From the NCBI RefSeq assembly GCF_018130545.1, contig NZ_JAFCKF010000009.1, forward strand, positions 248,001 to 312,000: a stretch of DNA of 64,000 bases. Reading direction: 5' to 3'. The stretch's first letter is position 1, and each line of letters begins with the position of its first letter. A program made the translations under genes and the position numbers. Positions 40,005 to 47,865 of the stretch are shown piece after piece. Origin of the DNA: Bradyrhizobium tropiciagri. GTDB lineage: Bacteria; Pseudomonadota; Alphaproteobacteria; Rhizobiales; Xanthobacteraceae. A model generated the notes under the pieces. The model was not told the DNA's origin, ran no database searches, and was given only the letters and a program-made list of their open reading frames with translations.

Positions 40005-40989
40005 CTAGTGCGGAGGCGCGGCCGTGATCGCCTTTCGGACCGCCGCCAGCGGCGCGCCGTCGTCAAAGGTGACGCCGTCGCCTTGCAGCGTGACGCCGAG
40101 GTCGCGCCACAGTGCGGCGAGGTCGGGTGTCACCGGCTTTGACCCCCATTCGCTGTGCAGCCGCTCCAGCACATCGACGCCGACGGCCTTGTCGGCGGTC
40201 GCGAGCACACGTGCGATCGGCCAGTCCTTTTCATGGTTGCCGCCGGCGGCGAGCACGCCGCGCATGGCATCCTGCAACCCGAATTTGTTGCCGGTCCGCT
40301 TGCGGATCTCGACGTCAGCGAACAGGCAGAACATCGCGCCGCCCCAGTATTTGCGGCCCCAGGTATCGGTGTTGTCGAGGCCCTGGTCGCCGGCCTGCGG
40401 CAGGCCCTTGGGCATGTCGCGCATCATCGCCTGCCAGATCTCCTGCGCCGTGAGATCGCCGGCCTGCACCCGCGCGACCGGCTCGACATAGACCGCGAGC
40501 CCTTCCGACAGCCAGGCATAGCGGTCGTCGAGGTCGGGCAGGGCGGTGTGCACCATCTCGTGGACGATCACCCAGTCGCGCTTCAGATCGTCTGCGCCGG
40601 CGTCGCGGCCGATCGGCAACCGGATCGCGGCGCCGCGATAGCCCCAGGTGGTGCCGCCGCGCACGCGCGCGCCGTCGACCGGGACCAGCAGCAGCCGCAG
40701 CGAGCTGACGGGAAACCGGCCATAATAGATCGAGACCGCGCGGGGCCTTGATCCAGTCGAATATCGTGTCCTTGGGCAACGTCATGTCGCCGGGGGCAAA
40801 GGCGACATGGATGGTGCCGCCGGGCACGTCGAGATCGGTCTTCGACAACCGGTCGAAGGCGTCGTAGGGCATGCCGTTGCCGCGCATGAACTCGGACTGC
40901 GCCTCGACATGACAAGATGCGATGCCGAGGATGATGGCGGCGATCAGCATCGCTGCGGCGATCACGCGATATGTCGAGATGCCTTTCAT
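40005..40989 (-). pseudogene. Frameshifted HExxH lipoprotein (metallopeptidase-like)
   Basis: Two overlapping reading frames join into one protein. The 5' frame gives a signal sequence with a lipobox-like Ile-Ala-Ser-Cys and runs to about Ala-Pro-Arg at position 40740. The 3' frame carries Ile-Val-His-Glu-Met-Val-His (HExxH at about 40560) and Trp-Leu-Ser-Glu-Gly-Leu-Ala, a gluzincin zinc-peptidase pattern, ending at 40005. A net frame change of one base near 40736-40746, in a CG-repeat (CCGCGCGG), breaks the gene. It may be a real disruption or a sequencing error. It lies 17 bases downstream of the DUF2063 gene on the same strand, as the last gene of the bufferin-like operon. Confidence 0.7.
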
Positions 40990-41006
40990 CGCGGCCTGCC
41001 GCGTCC

Positions 41007-41792
41007 CTATTCGCGAATGGATGCCGCCGTCAGCAGTCCCGCCGTGATCCAGCCATGCAGGTAGCCGGCGCCGCGCGCCGCCGCATTGTCGGGATCGTCA
41101 TAGGTCGCAAGCATCTCGCAGAGCACGCCGAACGGAATGCCGCCGGAGGCTTCGTCCCACATCATCGCTTCCTCCGCCGGCAGCTCGCGGAACATCGGCG
41201 TAGTGTCCTGGCGCCAGGTCAGGACGCGCGCGGGCTCGGCGAGCGTCTCCACATCGGGCGGCGTCTCGTCGTTCTTCAATGCCATCCAGATCGCGACGGC
41301 ATTGGTGGTCAGGTCGATCCGGGCCGCGCTCGGATGCGGCCGGAACACCAGCTCGTTCCACATCTCGGGCGCGAAACCGGCCATGGCCTCGAGAGCAAGC
41401 ACGTCGCCTTCGCCGGCGTCGAAGGCGTCGTTCAACGCCTTCTCCAGCGCGGCTAGGTCGGCGAGCACGGGATGGCTGCTGTAGGGCTCGGTGGATCTCA
41501 GGAACTCCGGCAAGCCTTGCGAGAACCAGCGCAGGTTCGGATGCTCGGACGGCCGTGCCTTGACGTAGGCATGACCCATGTCGTCGAACATCTCGTCGCC
41601 GAGAAAGCGATGCAGCAGTTCGTGGTCGTTGCGGACAGCCTCGACCAGCCGCGAGCCGTAGGCATGGCGGTAGACGCCGAATAGCGTGTCGCGCGTCTCC
41701 CGCGGGCTGTCGAGGATTTCGGACAGGATGCTCCCGTCATCGGTCAGGATGGCGCGCTGAAACTCGCTCTGCTGGCGCGCGAAGTCGCTCAT
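41007..41792 (-). CDS. bufC: DUF2063 protein, BufC-like partner of the MNIO enzyme
   Basis: A 261-residue protein whose N-terminus (Phe-Gln-Arg-Ala-Ile-Leu ... Phe-Gly-Val-Tyr-Arg-His-Ala-Tyr) is the DUF2063 helical domain with the conserved Tyr-Arg. The C-terminal half has the beta/alpha region seen in BufC and MbnC-like partners, which help the DUF692 enzyme bind its precursor peptide. It overlaps the DUF692 gene by four bases (ATGA), so the two are coupled. Family identity is firm; the partner role comes from related systems. Confidence 0.85.
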   Translation of the reverse strand: MSDFARQQSEFQRAILTDDGSILSEILDSPRETRDTLFGVYRHAYGSRLVEAVRNDHELLHRFLGDEMFDDMGHAYVKARPSEHPNLRWFSQGLPEFLRSTEPYSSHPVLADLAALEKALNDAFDAGEGDVLALEAMAGFAPEMWNELVFRPHPSAARIDLTTNAVAIWMALKNDETPPDVETLAEPARVLTWRQDTTPMFRELPAEEAMMWDEASGGIPFGVLCEMLATYDDPDNAAARGAGYLHGWITAGLLTAASIRE

Positions 41793-42691
41793 TGCGTCGG
41801 CGCTCTCGCGGGCAGGTTTTGCTCCGCGATCTCGCGGGTCCGCCTGACCTCGATCAGCAATTCGTCGAGCGGCGGGATGTTGTCGTCGCGCTCGATCATG
41901 GTCGAGACGCGTCCGAACCGCTGCAAGGCCGCAACATAGAGGTCCCAGACATCCTCGCACACCGGATGGTCGTGCGTATCGATGATGTGCGTCCCCATAT
42001 GGCTGTGGCCCGCCATGTGGAATTGCACCACGCGATCCGCCGGAATGCCGTTGAGGAAGGTCATCGGATCATAGCCGTGGTTGAAGGCGCTGACATAGAC
42101 ATTGTTGATGTCGAACAGCAACCAGCAGCCGGAACGGCGCGACAGCTCGGAGAGGAATTCCCACTCCGTCATCTCGGAATTGTTGAACTGCACATAGGTC
42201 GAGACGTTCTCCAGCACGATGGCGCGGCCGAGGAAGTCCTGCACCAGCTGCACGCGGCTGACGACATGGTCGAGCGCCTCCTGCGTGTAGGGGATCGGCA
42301 GCAGATCGTGCAGGTTCTTGCCGTGCACCCCGGTCCAGCACAGATGGTCCGACACCCATTTCGGCTGCACGCGCGTTGCGAGGTCCTTGAGGCCCTGCAG
42401 ATACGCGAAGTTCGGTGGCGCGGTGGAAGCGATCGACAGCGAGACGCCGTGCATCACCACGGGATAGCGCTCGCAAATCCGGTCGAGGATGCGCAGCGGC
42501 TGGCCGCCCGGCAGCATGTAGTTTTCGCTGATCACCTCGAACCAGTCGATCGGCGGATTGCCGCTCAGGATCTCGTCGTAATGCTGCGCGCGCAGCCCGA
42601 GACCGAAGCCGAGGAAGGCCGGCCTGGCTGATGTCATCGGGCGCTCCGCCGACGCGATCGGCCGGTCGGGCAATCGGCTCGCGACGTTCAT
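41789..42691 (-). CDS. bufB: DUF692 multinuclear non-heme iron enzyme, BufB-like
   Basis: A 300-residue TIM-barrel enzyme of the MNIO (DUF692/MbnB) family, which uses iron to convert cysteines in a precursor peptide to oxazolone- or thiooxazole-type groups. Metal-ligand positions are visible: His81 in Met-His-Gly-Val-Ser, Asp115/His116 in Ser-Asp-His-Leu-Cys, Glu161-Asn162, Asp194 and Asn196 in Phe-Asp-Ile-Asn-Asn, His225 and His229, His240-Asp241-His242, and Glu267. A GGAGG site precedes the chosen ATG. It lies between the Cys-repeat precursor and DUF2063 genes, the order of bufferin operons. Confidence 0.9.
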   Translation of the reverse strand: MNVASRLPDRPIASAERPMTSARPAFLGFGLGLRAQHYDEILSGNPPIDWFEVISENYMLPGGQPLRILDRICERYPVVMHGVSLSIASTAPPNFAYLQGLKDLATRVQPKWVSDHLCWTGVHGKNLHDLLPIPYTQEALDHVVSRVQLVQDFLGRAIVLENVSTYVQFNNSEMTEWEFLSELSRRSGCWLLFDINNVYVSAFNHGYDPMTFLNGIPADRVVQFHMAGHSHMGTHIIDTHDHPVCEDVWDLYVAALQRFGRVSTMIERDDNIPPLDELLIEVRRTREIAEQNLPARAPTQ

Positions 42692-42805
42692 GGCGCCTCC
42701 ACATCGCTGGCTCCGCAATCGCGGTGCCGAGGTCCGGAAATTATCATGAAAGCGGGGCCCGGCCTACACCGCGCCCCGCCGATCACGCGAGTTCGCCCCG
42801 GGCGA

Positions 42806-43069
42806 TCAACCCTTGACGTATGAGCCGCCGAGCTTGGCGCACTGCTTCTCGGTGCTCATCGAGAAGCCGGTGCCCTTGCAGGCATTCAGGCCCTTGCAGG
42901 AATTGGCGCCGCCCTTGCAGGCGCTCTGGCCCTTGCAGGCATTGCCGGCCATGCACTTGCCCATGGCGGCGTTCGCGGGCGTCGAGGTGGTCGAAACCAC
43001 GGAGCCGGCGAGGAACATGGTGGCCGCAGCGACGGCAAGCGTTGCGCCGGACTTCGAATTCAACTTCAT
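42806..43069 (-). CDS. bufA: Secreted Cys-repeat peptide, probable bufferin (BufA-like) precursor
   Basis: An 87-residue protein with a Sec signal peptide ending near Ala-Asn-Ala-Ala at 32-35. The mature part carries six cysteines (39, 45, 51, 58, 64, 77), four of them in Cys-Lys-Gly units at 45, 51, 58 and 64, each preceded by Ala or Ser. A C-terminal Cys lies in Lys-Gln-Cys-Ala-Lys. This layout matches precursor proteins modified by DUF692 enzymes, the next gene downstream. Retaining a signal peptide as the leader is the bufferin hallmark. A GAGGAG ribosome-binding site supports the start. In related bacteria such peptides bind copper; here that is inference. Confidence 0.82.
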   Translation of the reverse strand: MKLNSKSGATLAVAAATMFLAGSVVSTTSTPANAAMGKCMAGNACKGQSACKGGANSCKGLNACKGTGFSMSTEKQCAKLGGSYVKG

Positions 43070-43229
43070 GACGATCTCCTCGGTGTTTGTTTTGAATGCA
43101 GTCAGCGTGGCGCCGTGAGCATCCGATGATCGATCGATCCCCAGACCGCACAACGAGTGGTCGGAAAGCAGTCGGATCGCAGGAGGTTTGGCTCGGCTGC
43201 CGCGGTCTGAATGCTCGTCCGGAATCAGC

Positions 43230-43254
43230 TACGGGGCTCCGGCGATTTGGTTAC
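43230..43254 (-). promoter_or_regulatory. ECF-type promoter candidate upstream of bufA
   Basis: On the minus strand GTAACC is followed after 15 bases by CGTA. The same strand and layout occur upstream of doxX (GTAACA, 16 bases, CGAA). From memory, promoters of the Caulobacter metal-stress sigma factor SigF are described with a GTAACC -35 and a CGAA -10. The site is 160 bases before the bufA start, so a long leader is implied. The spacing is one base short, so this match is weaker than the doxX one. Confidence 0.35.
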
Positions 43255-43359
43255 ACGGTTTCGGAAGAAAATTTTCGAACCGGCCGGTTGGGCGATGCAT
43301 TCATGTCGCGCGGCGGCGGTTCATCGTTGTTCCGTTGCGTTGCACAACAGGTCGATCGG

Positions 43360-45150
43360 CTAGTTCTGGGCAGCACGCGCCGGTTTCAGCTTGGCCATCT
43401 GGCGCACATTGGCCTCCAGCTCCGCGGCATTGAACGCAGGGAACGAGCAGATGCGGTTGCTGCAGGCAAAGGCTGCGGGCTCACCGAGATCGGGATAGTC
43501 GACGTCGGCATTGGGCAGCTTGCCCTCGCGCAGGTCGAGCCATTCGAGTCGCTTGTAGCGGGCGGGCAGGGCACGCGCGACGACGTGCAGGGCCTGCGCA
43601 CGGCCGTCGTCCTTGTGTCCGACGATCGTCACATGCGTCGGCTCGACTGCCAGTTCCTCGTCGGCGAGCAGCACGCCGGGCAATGGACGCGGCATCTCGG
43701 CGGACGCGGCCGCGAGATAGCGCATCGCATGCGCGGCCTGTTCGCGGCCGCGGTCGTCGCCCGTGTAGCGATTGAGCATGTTCATGAAGCGCGCGACCTG
43801 AATCTGGTCGTCGATCAGTTTTGCAGGTTTTGCGAACACGCCCGTCTGTCCTTCTGACGTCTTCGAGGTGAGGAAGCCGCCGGCGTCGTCGCGGAACGTC
43901 GCGGCGAAATTGCCGGCCTTGGTCGCTGCTGTCAGCCAGTCGCGATTGCCGGTCGCGGCGTAGAGATCGAGCAGGGCCTGTCCCATCGCGACGGTGTCGC
44001 CGAGGAAGGGGCCGCCGCGATCCTTGTCGCCATGGCGGAAGCCGCCATCCGGCAGTGCGCGGTTGGCGAGCACCCATCGTGCTGCGCGCTCGGCCGTCGT
44101 CAGTGCCTTCGGATCGTTGGTGATATTGTAGTAGGCCGCCAGTCCGGAGATCGCCCAGCCGTTCTCGCGTGCGTAGAGATTCTTGTCGATGCGCGGCAGG
44201 CCAAGCCTGCGGCGCTCGGCATCCGCGAGAGCATAGTATGTGTGGCCGTCGACATCGTGATTGAGGTCGGCGTCCTGGCTGACATAGAAGGCGCCGTCCC
44301 GGCTCAGCATGAAATCCGTGAGGTAACGCGCGACATTGCGCGCGGCGGCGAGATATTTCGGATCCTTCCACTGCGCATAGGCCTGGCTGTATTGCCGCAG
44401 ATATTGCGACTGGAACGAGATGATCTTCTCGAAATGCGGATGGCTCCATGAGCCGGCCTCGGAATACTGGAACACGCCGCCCCACGCCGGATCGATCAGC
44501 GCGATCGCGGCATCGAGCGTCTGCCTTGCGCGTTTCGTCGCGGTGGCGTCGCCGGCCTCGGCGCGGCTGATCGCAAGGTCGAGGCTGTCGGCGTCGATAT
44601 ATTTCTGGTTCTCGCCCCAGCCGCCGAGCTTCTCGTCATAGGATTCGTCGAACGTTTTGGTCAGCTCAGCGCGTTGCGCCTTGCCGAGAAAGGCCGACGC
44701 GGCGGGCTTGATTTCGAAGGCCTCGCCGACCGATGGGCCCGGCGAGGGATCGTCGATGATCGCCTTGAGCAGCGATTGCATCCGTTCGGGCTCGATGTAG
44801 CCCCTGATCTTGGCGATCTCGGTGCCATCGGGCGCGAACACGATAGTGGCGGGCCAACCCCAGTCGCCGTAGCGGCTCGAAAGATCCGGATTGGCATCCT
44901 GGTCGACCCGAACCGGGAGATATCTTGCCGACAGCAATTCCTGCACCTTGGGGTCGGCGTAGGTCGTCTTCTCCATCACGTGGCACCAGTGACACCACAC
45001 CGCTTCGAGATCGAGAATGACGAAGCGCTTCTCGGTCGTGGCGCGCGCGAACAGATCGTGGCTCCAGTCGCTCCATGCCGGGCCGTCGGCCGCCGACGCA
45101 GGCGATGCGATCAGCAGGGCGAGAATGGCGGCAAGGCGGACGGTCGACAT
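43360..45150 (-). CDS. Exported DUF255 (thioredoxin-fold/glycoside-hydrolase-like) protein
   Basis: A 596-residue protein with a signal peptide (Ser-Pro-Ala-Ser-Ala-Ala near residue 20). Residues 35-130 form a DUF255 thioredoxin-like domain with Cys53-His-Trp-Cys56 and Val-Asp-Gln-Asp-Ala-Asn. The rest resembles the six-hairpin (alpha/alpha) domain of YyaL/SSP411-like proteins, with Trp-Gly-Gly-Val-Phe-Gln-Tyr and Asn-Gly-Trp-Ala-Ile. The intact CxxC suggests disulfide chemistry in the periplasm. It lies between bufA and doxX on the same strand, a setting that suggests thiol handling for the Cys-rich peptide. Confidence 0.82.
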   Translation of the reverse strand: MSTVRLAAILALLIASPASAADGPAWSDWSHDLFARATTEKRFVILDLEAVWCHWCHVMEKTTYADPKVQELLSARYLPVRVDQDANPDLSSRYGDWGWPATIVFAPDGTEIAKIRGYIEPERMQSLLKAIIDDPSPGPSVGEAFEIKPAASAFLGKAQRAELTKTFDESYDEKLGGWGENQKYIDADSLDLAISRAEAGDATATKRARQTLDAAIALIDPAWGGVFQYSEAGSWSHPHFEKIISFQSQYLRQYSQAYAQWKDPKYLAAARNVARYLTDFMLSRDGAFYVSQDADLNHDVDGHTYYALADAERRRLGLPRIDKNLYARENGWAISGLAAYYNITNDPKALTTAERAARWVLANRALPDGGFRHGDKDRGGPFLGDTVAMGQALLDLYAATGNRDWLTAATKAGNFAATFRDDAGGFLTSKTSEGQTGVFAKPAKLIDDQIQVARFMNMLNRYTGDDRGREQAAHAMRYLAAASAEMPRPLPGVLLADEELAVEPTHVTIVGHKDDGRAQALHVVARALPARYKRLEWLDLREGKLPNADVDYPDLGEPAAFACSNRICSFPAFNAAELEANVRQMAKLKPARAAQN

Positions 45151-45238
45151 GGCAAGCCCTCGGTCAGCGCGTGGTTGTGCCAGCTACGCGTCGATTGGGT
45201 CCGGGGCTCGCCACGTCACGGGATTGTGAGGGCGCCGC

Positions 45239-45703
45239 TCAGATCGGCTCCTTCCGGCCCGCCGTCAGGTTGACCAGCAGGCGATCGAGCGAGGCGGCGC
45301 CGGGACCCGCAATCGCAAGCCACATGAAGGCGGCGAAATAGGTCGCTTCCTCGAACCCGAGCAGCGTCTCCAGCGAGTCGACATCACCCCACTTCGCCGA
45401 CTTGATCGCGACGATCATGACCACCGCAAGCATCGCGGCCGGGATGCGGGTGAACAGGCCGAAGATCAGCATCAGGCCGCCAAAATATTCGACGCTGGAC
45501 ACGAAGGGTGTGAGGATGTTCGGGAACGGAATGCCCCAGCCGACGAAGTTCTCGGTGACCTGGGCGAGGTTGTTGAGCTTGCCCCAGCCGGCCAGCATGA
45601 AGGTGTAGCCGACGACGAGCCGCATGATCAGCGGCCCGGCCCAGGAAAAATGCGAGGCGATCCGGGCCGGCAGCAGAATCAGCAGGTTGACGATGAAATT
45701 CAT
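45239..45703 (-). CDS. DoxX-family membrane protein
   Basis: A 154-residue protein with four hydrophobic segments. Conserved DoxX features are Met-Arg-Leu-Val-Val-Gly-Tyr-Thr-Phe, Gly-Trp-Gly-Lys-Leu and Glu-Tyr-Phe-Gly-Gly-Leu-Met-Leu-Ile-Phe-Gly-Leu-Phe-Thr-Arg. The start has an excellent GGAGGGG ribosome-binding site. DoxX genes are frequent members of bufferin-type loci. An ECF-like promoter lies 98 bases upstream, just after the ccdA-like gene. Confidence 0.85.
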   Translation of the reverse strand: MNFIVNLLILLPARIASHFSWAGPLIMRLVVGYTFMLAGWGKLNNLAQVTENFVGWGIPFPNILTPFVSSVEYFGGLMLIFGLFTRIPAAMLAVVMIVAIKSAKWGDVDSLETLLGFEEATYFAAFMWLAIAGPGAASLDRLLVNLTAGRKEPI

Positions 45704-45800
45704 GCGAAACCCCTCCCGAATATCGCGCCGCGCCGTTTGCGTCGGCGATAACGGCGGCAAACGACACGAGCCAAAGTTACGGCCGCGTCTTGGCAGGAGT

Positions 45801-45826
45801 TTCGCTTGTTATGGCGGGCTTGTTAC
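45801..45826 (-). promoter_or_regulatory. ECF-type promoter candidate upstream of doxX
   Basis: On the minus strand GTAACA is followed after exactly 16 bases by CGAA, close to the GTAACC-N16-CGAA element I associate with SigF-type ECF promoters. It starts four bases beyond the end of the ccdA gene and 98 bases before the doxX ATG, a sensible place to begin a transcript for doxX and the genes behind it. No sigma factor gene is in the window. Confidence 0.5.
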
Positions 45827-45830
45827 GCCG

Positions 45831-46562
45831 CTAGCCGATATTCTGCAGCGCCGGGAAGGTTTCCAGCAGCCAGACGCTGACGCCGGAGACGGCGCCGGTC
45901 AGGAAGCCGATGCCGGTGATCACCATCAGCACGCCCATCACGCGCTCGACGGTGTCGAGATGGCGTTTCATCCGCGCGAACAGCGAGGAGAACTGCTTGA
46001 CCATGAAGGCCGCGAGCAGGAACGGGATGCCGAGCCCGGCGGAGTAGACCGCGAGCAGGCCGGCGCCTTTGGTCACCGTGGCCTCCGCGGCCGCGATCGA
46101 GAGGATCGCCGCGAGAATCGGTCCGATGCACGGGGTCCAACCGAACGCGAACGCCAGGCCCATGACATAGGCGCCCCACAGCCCCACCGGCTTGGGTGCG
46201 GTCAGCCGCCCCTCGCGCATCAGGAGGCCGATCCGGGTCACGCCGAGGAAGTGCAGGCCCATGATGATGATGACGATGCCGGCCAGGATCGAGAGCTCGG
46301 CCGACCAGGCGCGCACCAGCCCGCCGACGATGGACGCGCTGGCGCCGAGCGCGACGAACACGGTGGAGAAGCCGAGCACGAACATCAGCGCCGCGGTCAT
46401 CACCGCGCGCTTGGACGCCGCGGTGGCGCCGTCCTGGTTGACGTGCTCGATGGTCGCCCCGGTCAAATAGATCAGATAGGGCGGCACCAGCGGCAGCACG
46501 CAGGGCGACAGGAAGCTGACCAGGCCGGCAATCAAGGCTGCCGGAATCGAGACGTCGTGCAT
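45831..46562 (-). CDS. ccdA: CcdA-type cytochrome c biogenesis/thiol transport membrane protein
   Basis: A 243-residue six-helix membrane protein of the DsbD-beta/CcdA family that moves reducing electrons from cytoplasmic thioredoxin to the periplasm. Both redox cysteines are in conserved settings: Leu-Ser-Pro-Cys-Val-Leu-Pro-Leu-Val-Pro-Pro in helix 1 and Trp-Thr-Pro-Cys-Ile-Gly-Pro-Ile in helix 4. It has no thioredoxin domain of its own. The gene leads the minus strand block that contains doxX, the DUF255 gene and the buf genes, so it could supply reductant to these periplasmic Cys proteins, though it may also serve cytochrome c maturation. Confidence 0.9.
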   Translation of the reverse strand: MHDVSIPAALIAGLVSFLSPCVLPLVPPYLIYLTGATIEHVNQDGATAASKRAVMTAALMFVLGFSTVFVALGASASIVGGLVRAWSAELSILAGIVIIIMGLHFLGVTRIGLLMREGRLTAPKPVGLWGAYVMGLAFAFGWTPCIGPILAAILSIAAAEATVTKGAGLLAVYSAGLGIPFLLAAFMVKQFSSLFARMKRHLDTVERVMGVLMVITGIGFLTGAVSGVSVWLLETFPALQNIG

Positions 46563-46932
46563 CAAAGAACCTTCGCGGAATAGCTGGTCTGTCTTGGCGT
46601 CTACGCGGCCAACAATCCAGAAGTTTCGGCAGCCAGGCATTCAACTATGGTCACAGGCCCGTGTGCGGGGGCGGGTAGACCAAGGCGGGCGGCATCCGGC
46701 TGCTGGGCGGCATATGGTTCCGTCATTCTCCGGTGCGCAATTTCAGCGGCCGCGCAACATATTCGATGTCGTCCCTGCCTAGTGCGCAATTGCGCACGGG
46801 AGCAGGGACCCATAACCACCGGTGCCGATTATCGCGCGATGCCGGAATGTCGAGTCCCTTTCGCAGCACCCGCCGCGGCGTATGGGTCCCTGCTTTCGAA
46901 GGGACGACGATGAGGCGAAAGCTGTGCGCCCA
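46563..46932. other. 370-base intergenic region with a long palindromic element
   Basis: This lies between the ccdA start (minus) and the GntR gene end (minus). It must hold the ccdA promoter, probably at 46563-46760, but no clear elements are seen. The right half is an interspersed repeat described separately. No gene is evident. Confidence 0.45.
46768..46908. repeat. Bradyrhizobium-type interspersed palindromic element (141 bp)
   Basis: The element is bounded by GTCGTCCCT at the left and AGGGACGAC at the right. Inside are AGCAGGGACCCATA and TATGGGTCCCTGCT, a perfect 14-bp inverted pair, and a TGCGCAATTGCGCA palindrome at about 46783-46796. The GGGACCCATA...TATGGGTCCC core is, by memory, one of the commonest repeats in Bradyrhizobium genomes. 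It has no coding potential and sits downstream of the GntR gene. Confidence 0.75.
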
Positions 46933-47679
46933 TCACCGCTTGCGCGCGTCCCGTGGCGCCGCCGTCTCGAACTCGCGGCCGCGAATCCGCACCAGATCGT
47001 CGGCGGAATGCGCCAATAGCACTACTGTGGCGGCGCGCGCGGCCTCCGCATCGCCGGCCACGATCGCGTCGAGCACCGCGCGGTGTTCGATCAGCGCGCG
47101 TGGACGGTGCGAGCCGGTTGCGGCGATCGTGAAACTCTGACGTAGCGTGATCTCGAACATCTGGGCGATCGGCCAGAAGAACTCGTTGCGGGTCGCGAAA
47201 TAGATCGCCTGGTGGAATTTGATATCGGCGGCGACGAACTCCTCATTGGTCTTCGCCGCATCCATGCCGTCGCACCCGGCGCGGATGCGGGCGATGTCGT
47301 CTTCCCCGGCATGGGTCGCCGCCAGCGCTGCCGCGGCGGGCTCGACCCCGGAGCGCAGCTGGAACAGTTTTGCCAGATAGCGATCGATCTCGGCGCTCTC
47401 GAGGTGCCAGCGCAGCACGTCGGGATCGAGCTGATTCCACTGCTCGGGCGGCCGCACCCGCGTGCCGCTCTTCGGCCGCGACTCGATCAGGCCCTTGCCG
47501 GTCAAAGTGCGGATCGCCTCGCGCACCACGGTGCGGCTGACGTCCATCATCTCGCAGATCTGCATTTCCGGCGGCAGCGTCTCGCCGACGCCGATCTCGC
47601 CGCGCACGATGCTGCTGCCGACCCGGTCGGTGACCTGGCTGTGCACACTCCGGCGCAACGCGTTGGATGTCTGGAACAT
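46933..47679 (-). CDS. GntR-family regulator, FCD subgroup
   Basis: A 248-residue repressor. The winged helix-turn-helix occupies about 12-75 (Glu-Thr-Leu-Pro-Pro-Glu-Met ... Ser-Arg-Thr-Val-Val-Arg-Glu-Ala). The C-terminal FCD helical domain binds an organic acid, with metal-ligand candidates Asp in Asp-Ile-Lys-Phe-His and His in Glu-His-Arg-Ala-Val. A much longer in-frame N-terminal extension exists but covers the divergent promoter and operator, so I reject it. It is divergent from the TRAP transporter operon and presumably controls it. Confidence 0.9.
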   Translation of the reverse strand: MFQTSNALRRSVHSQVTDRVGSSIVRGEIGVGETLPPEMQICEMMDVSRTVVREAIRTLTGKGLIESRPKSGTRVRPPEQWNQLDPDVLRWHLESAEIDRYLAKLFQLRSGVEPAAAALAATHAGEDDIARIRAGCDGMDAAKTNEEFVAADIKFHQAIYFATRNEFFWPIAQMFEITLRQSFTIAATGSHRPRALIEHRAVLDAIVAGDAEAARAATVVLLAHSADDLVRIRGREFETAAPRDARKR

Positions 47680-47742
47680 TGGAAGCCTCGCTGCGGTTGG
47701 TGCCAGCGTCGCCTCCGCGCCCTCTTGCACAACCGTATCGTA

Positions 47743-47763
47743 TTTGTCATACATTATGACAAA
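47743..47763. promoter_or_regulatory. FCD-type operator between gntR and the TRAP operon
   Basis: TTTGTCAT and ATGACAAA form an exact 8-bp inverted repeat with a five-base spacer. This resembles FCD-GntR operators of the TTGTCATACAA type. It lies 64 bases before gntR and 103 bases before dctP, a suitable place to repress both. It covers a region that a longer gntR frame would read through, which argues for the shorter start. Confidence 0.7.
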
Positions 47764-47865
47764 AGCGCTGCCAAGCTGGCACCGACCGGCACCAGCGGCC
47801 AAGAGAACGCCAAGACCAACAAGATCCGTGACCGACAAGGTCCGTTCCTGGGGAGGAGCACCATC

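Noticed and set aside
40736-40746. Programmed frameshifting in the HExxH lipoprotein gene
   Set aside because: There is no slippery heptamer or downstream structure of the usual kind; a mutation or sequencing error in a CG repeat is simpler.
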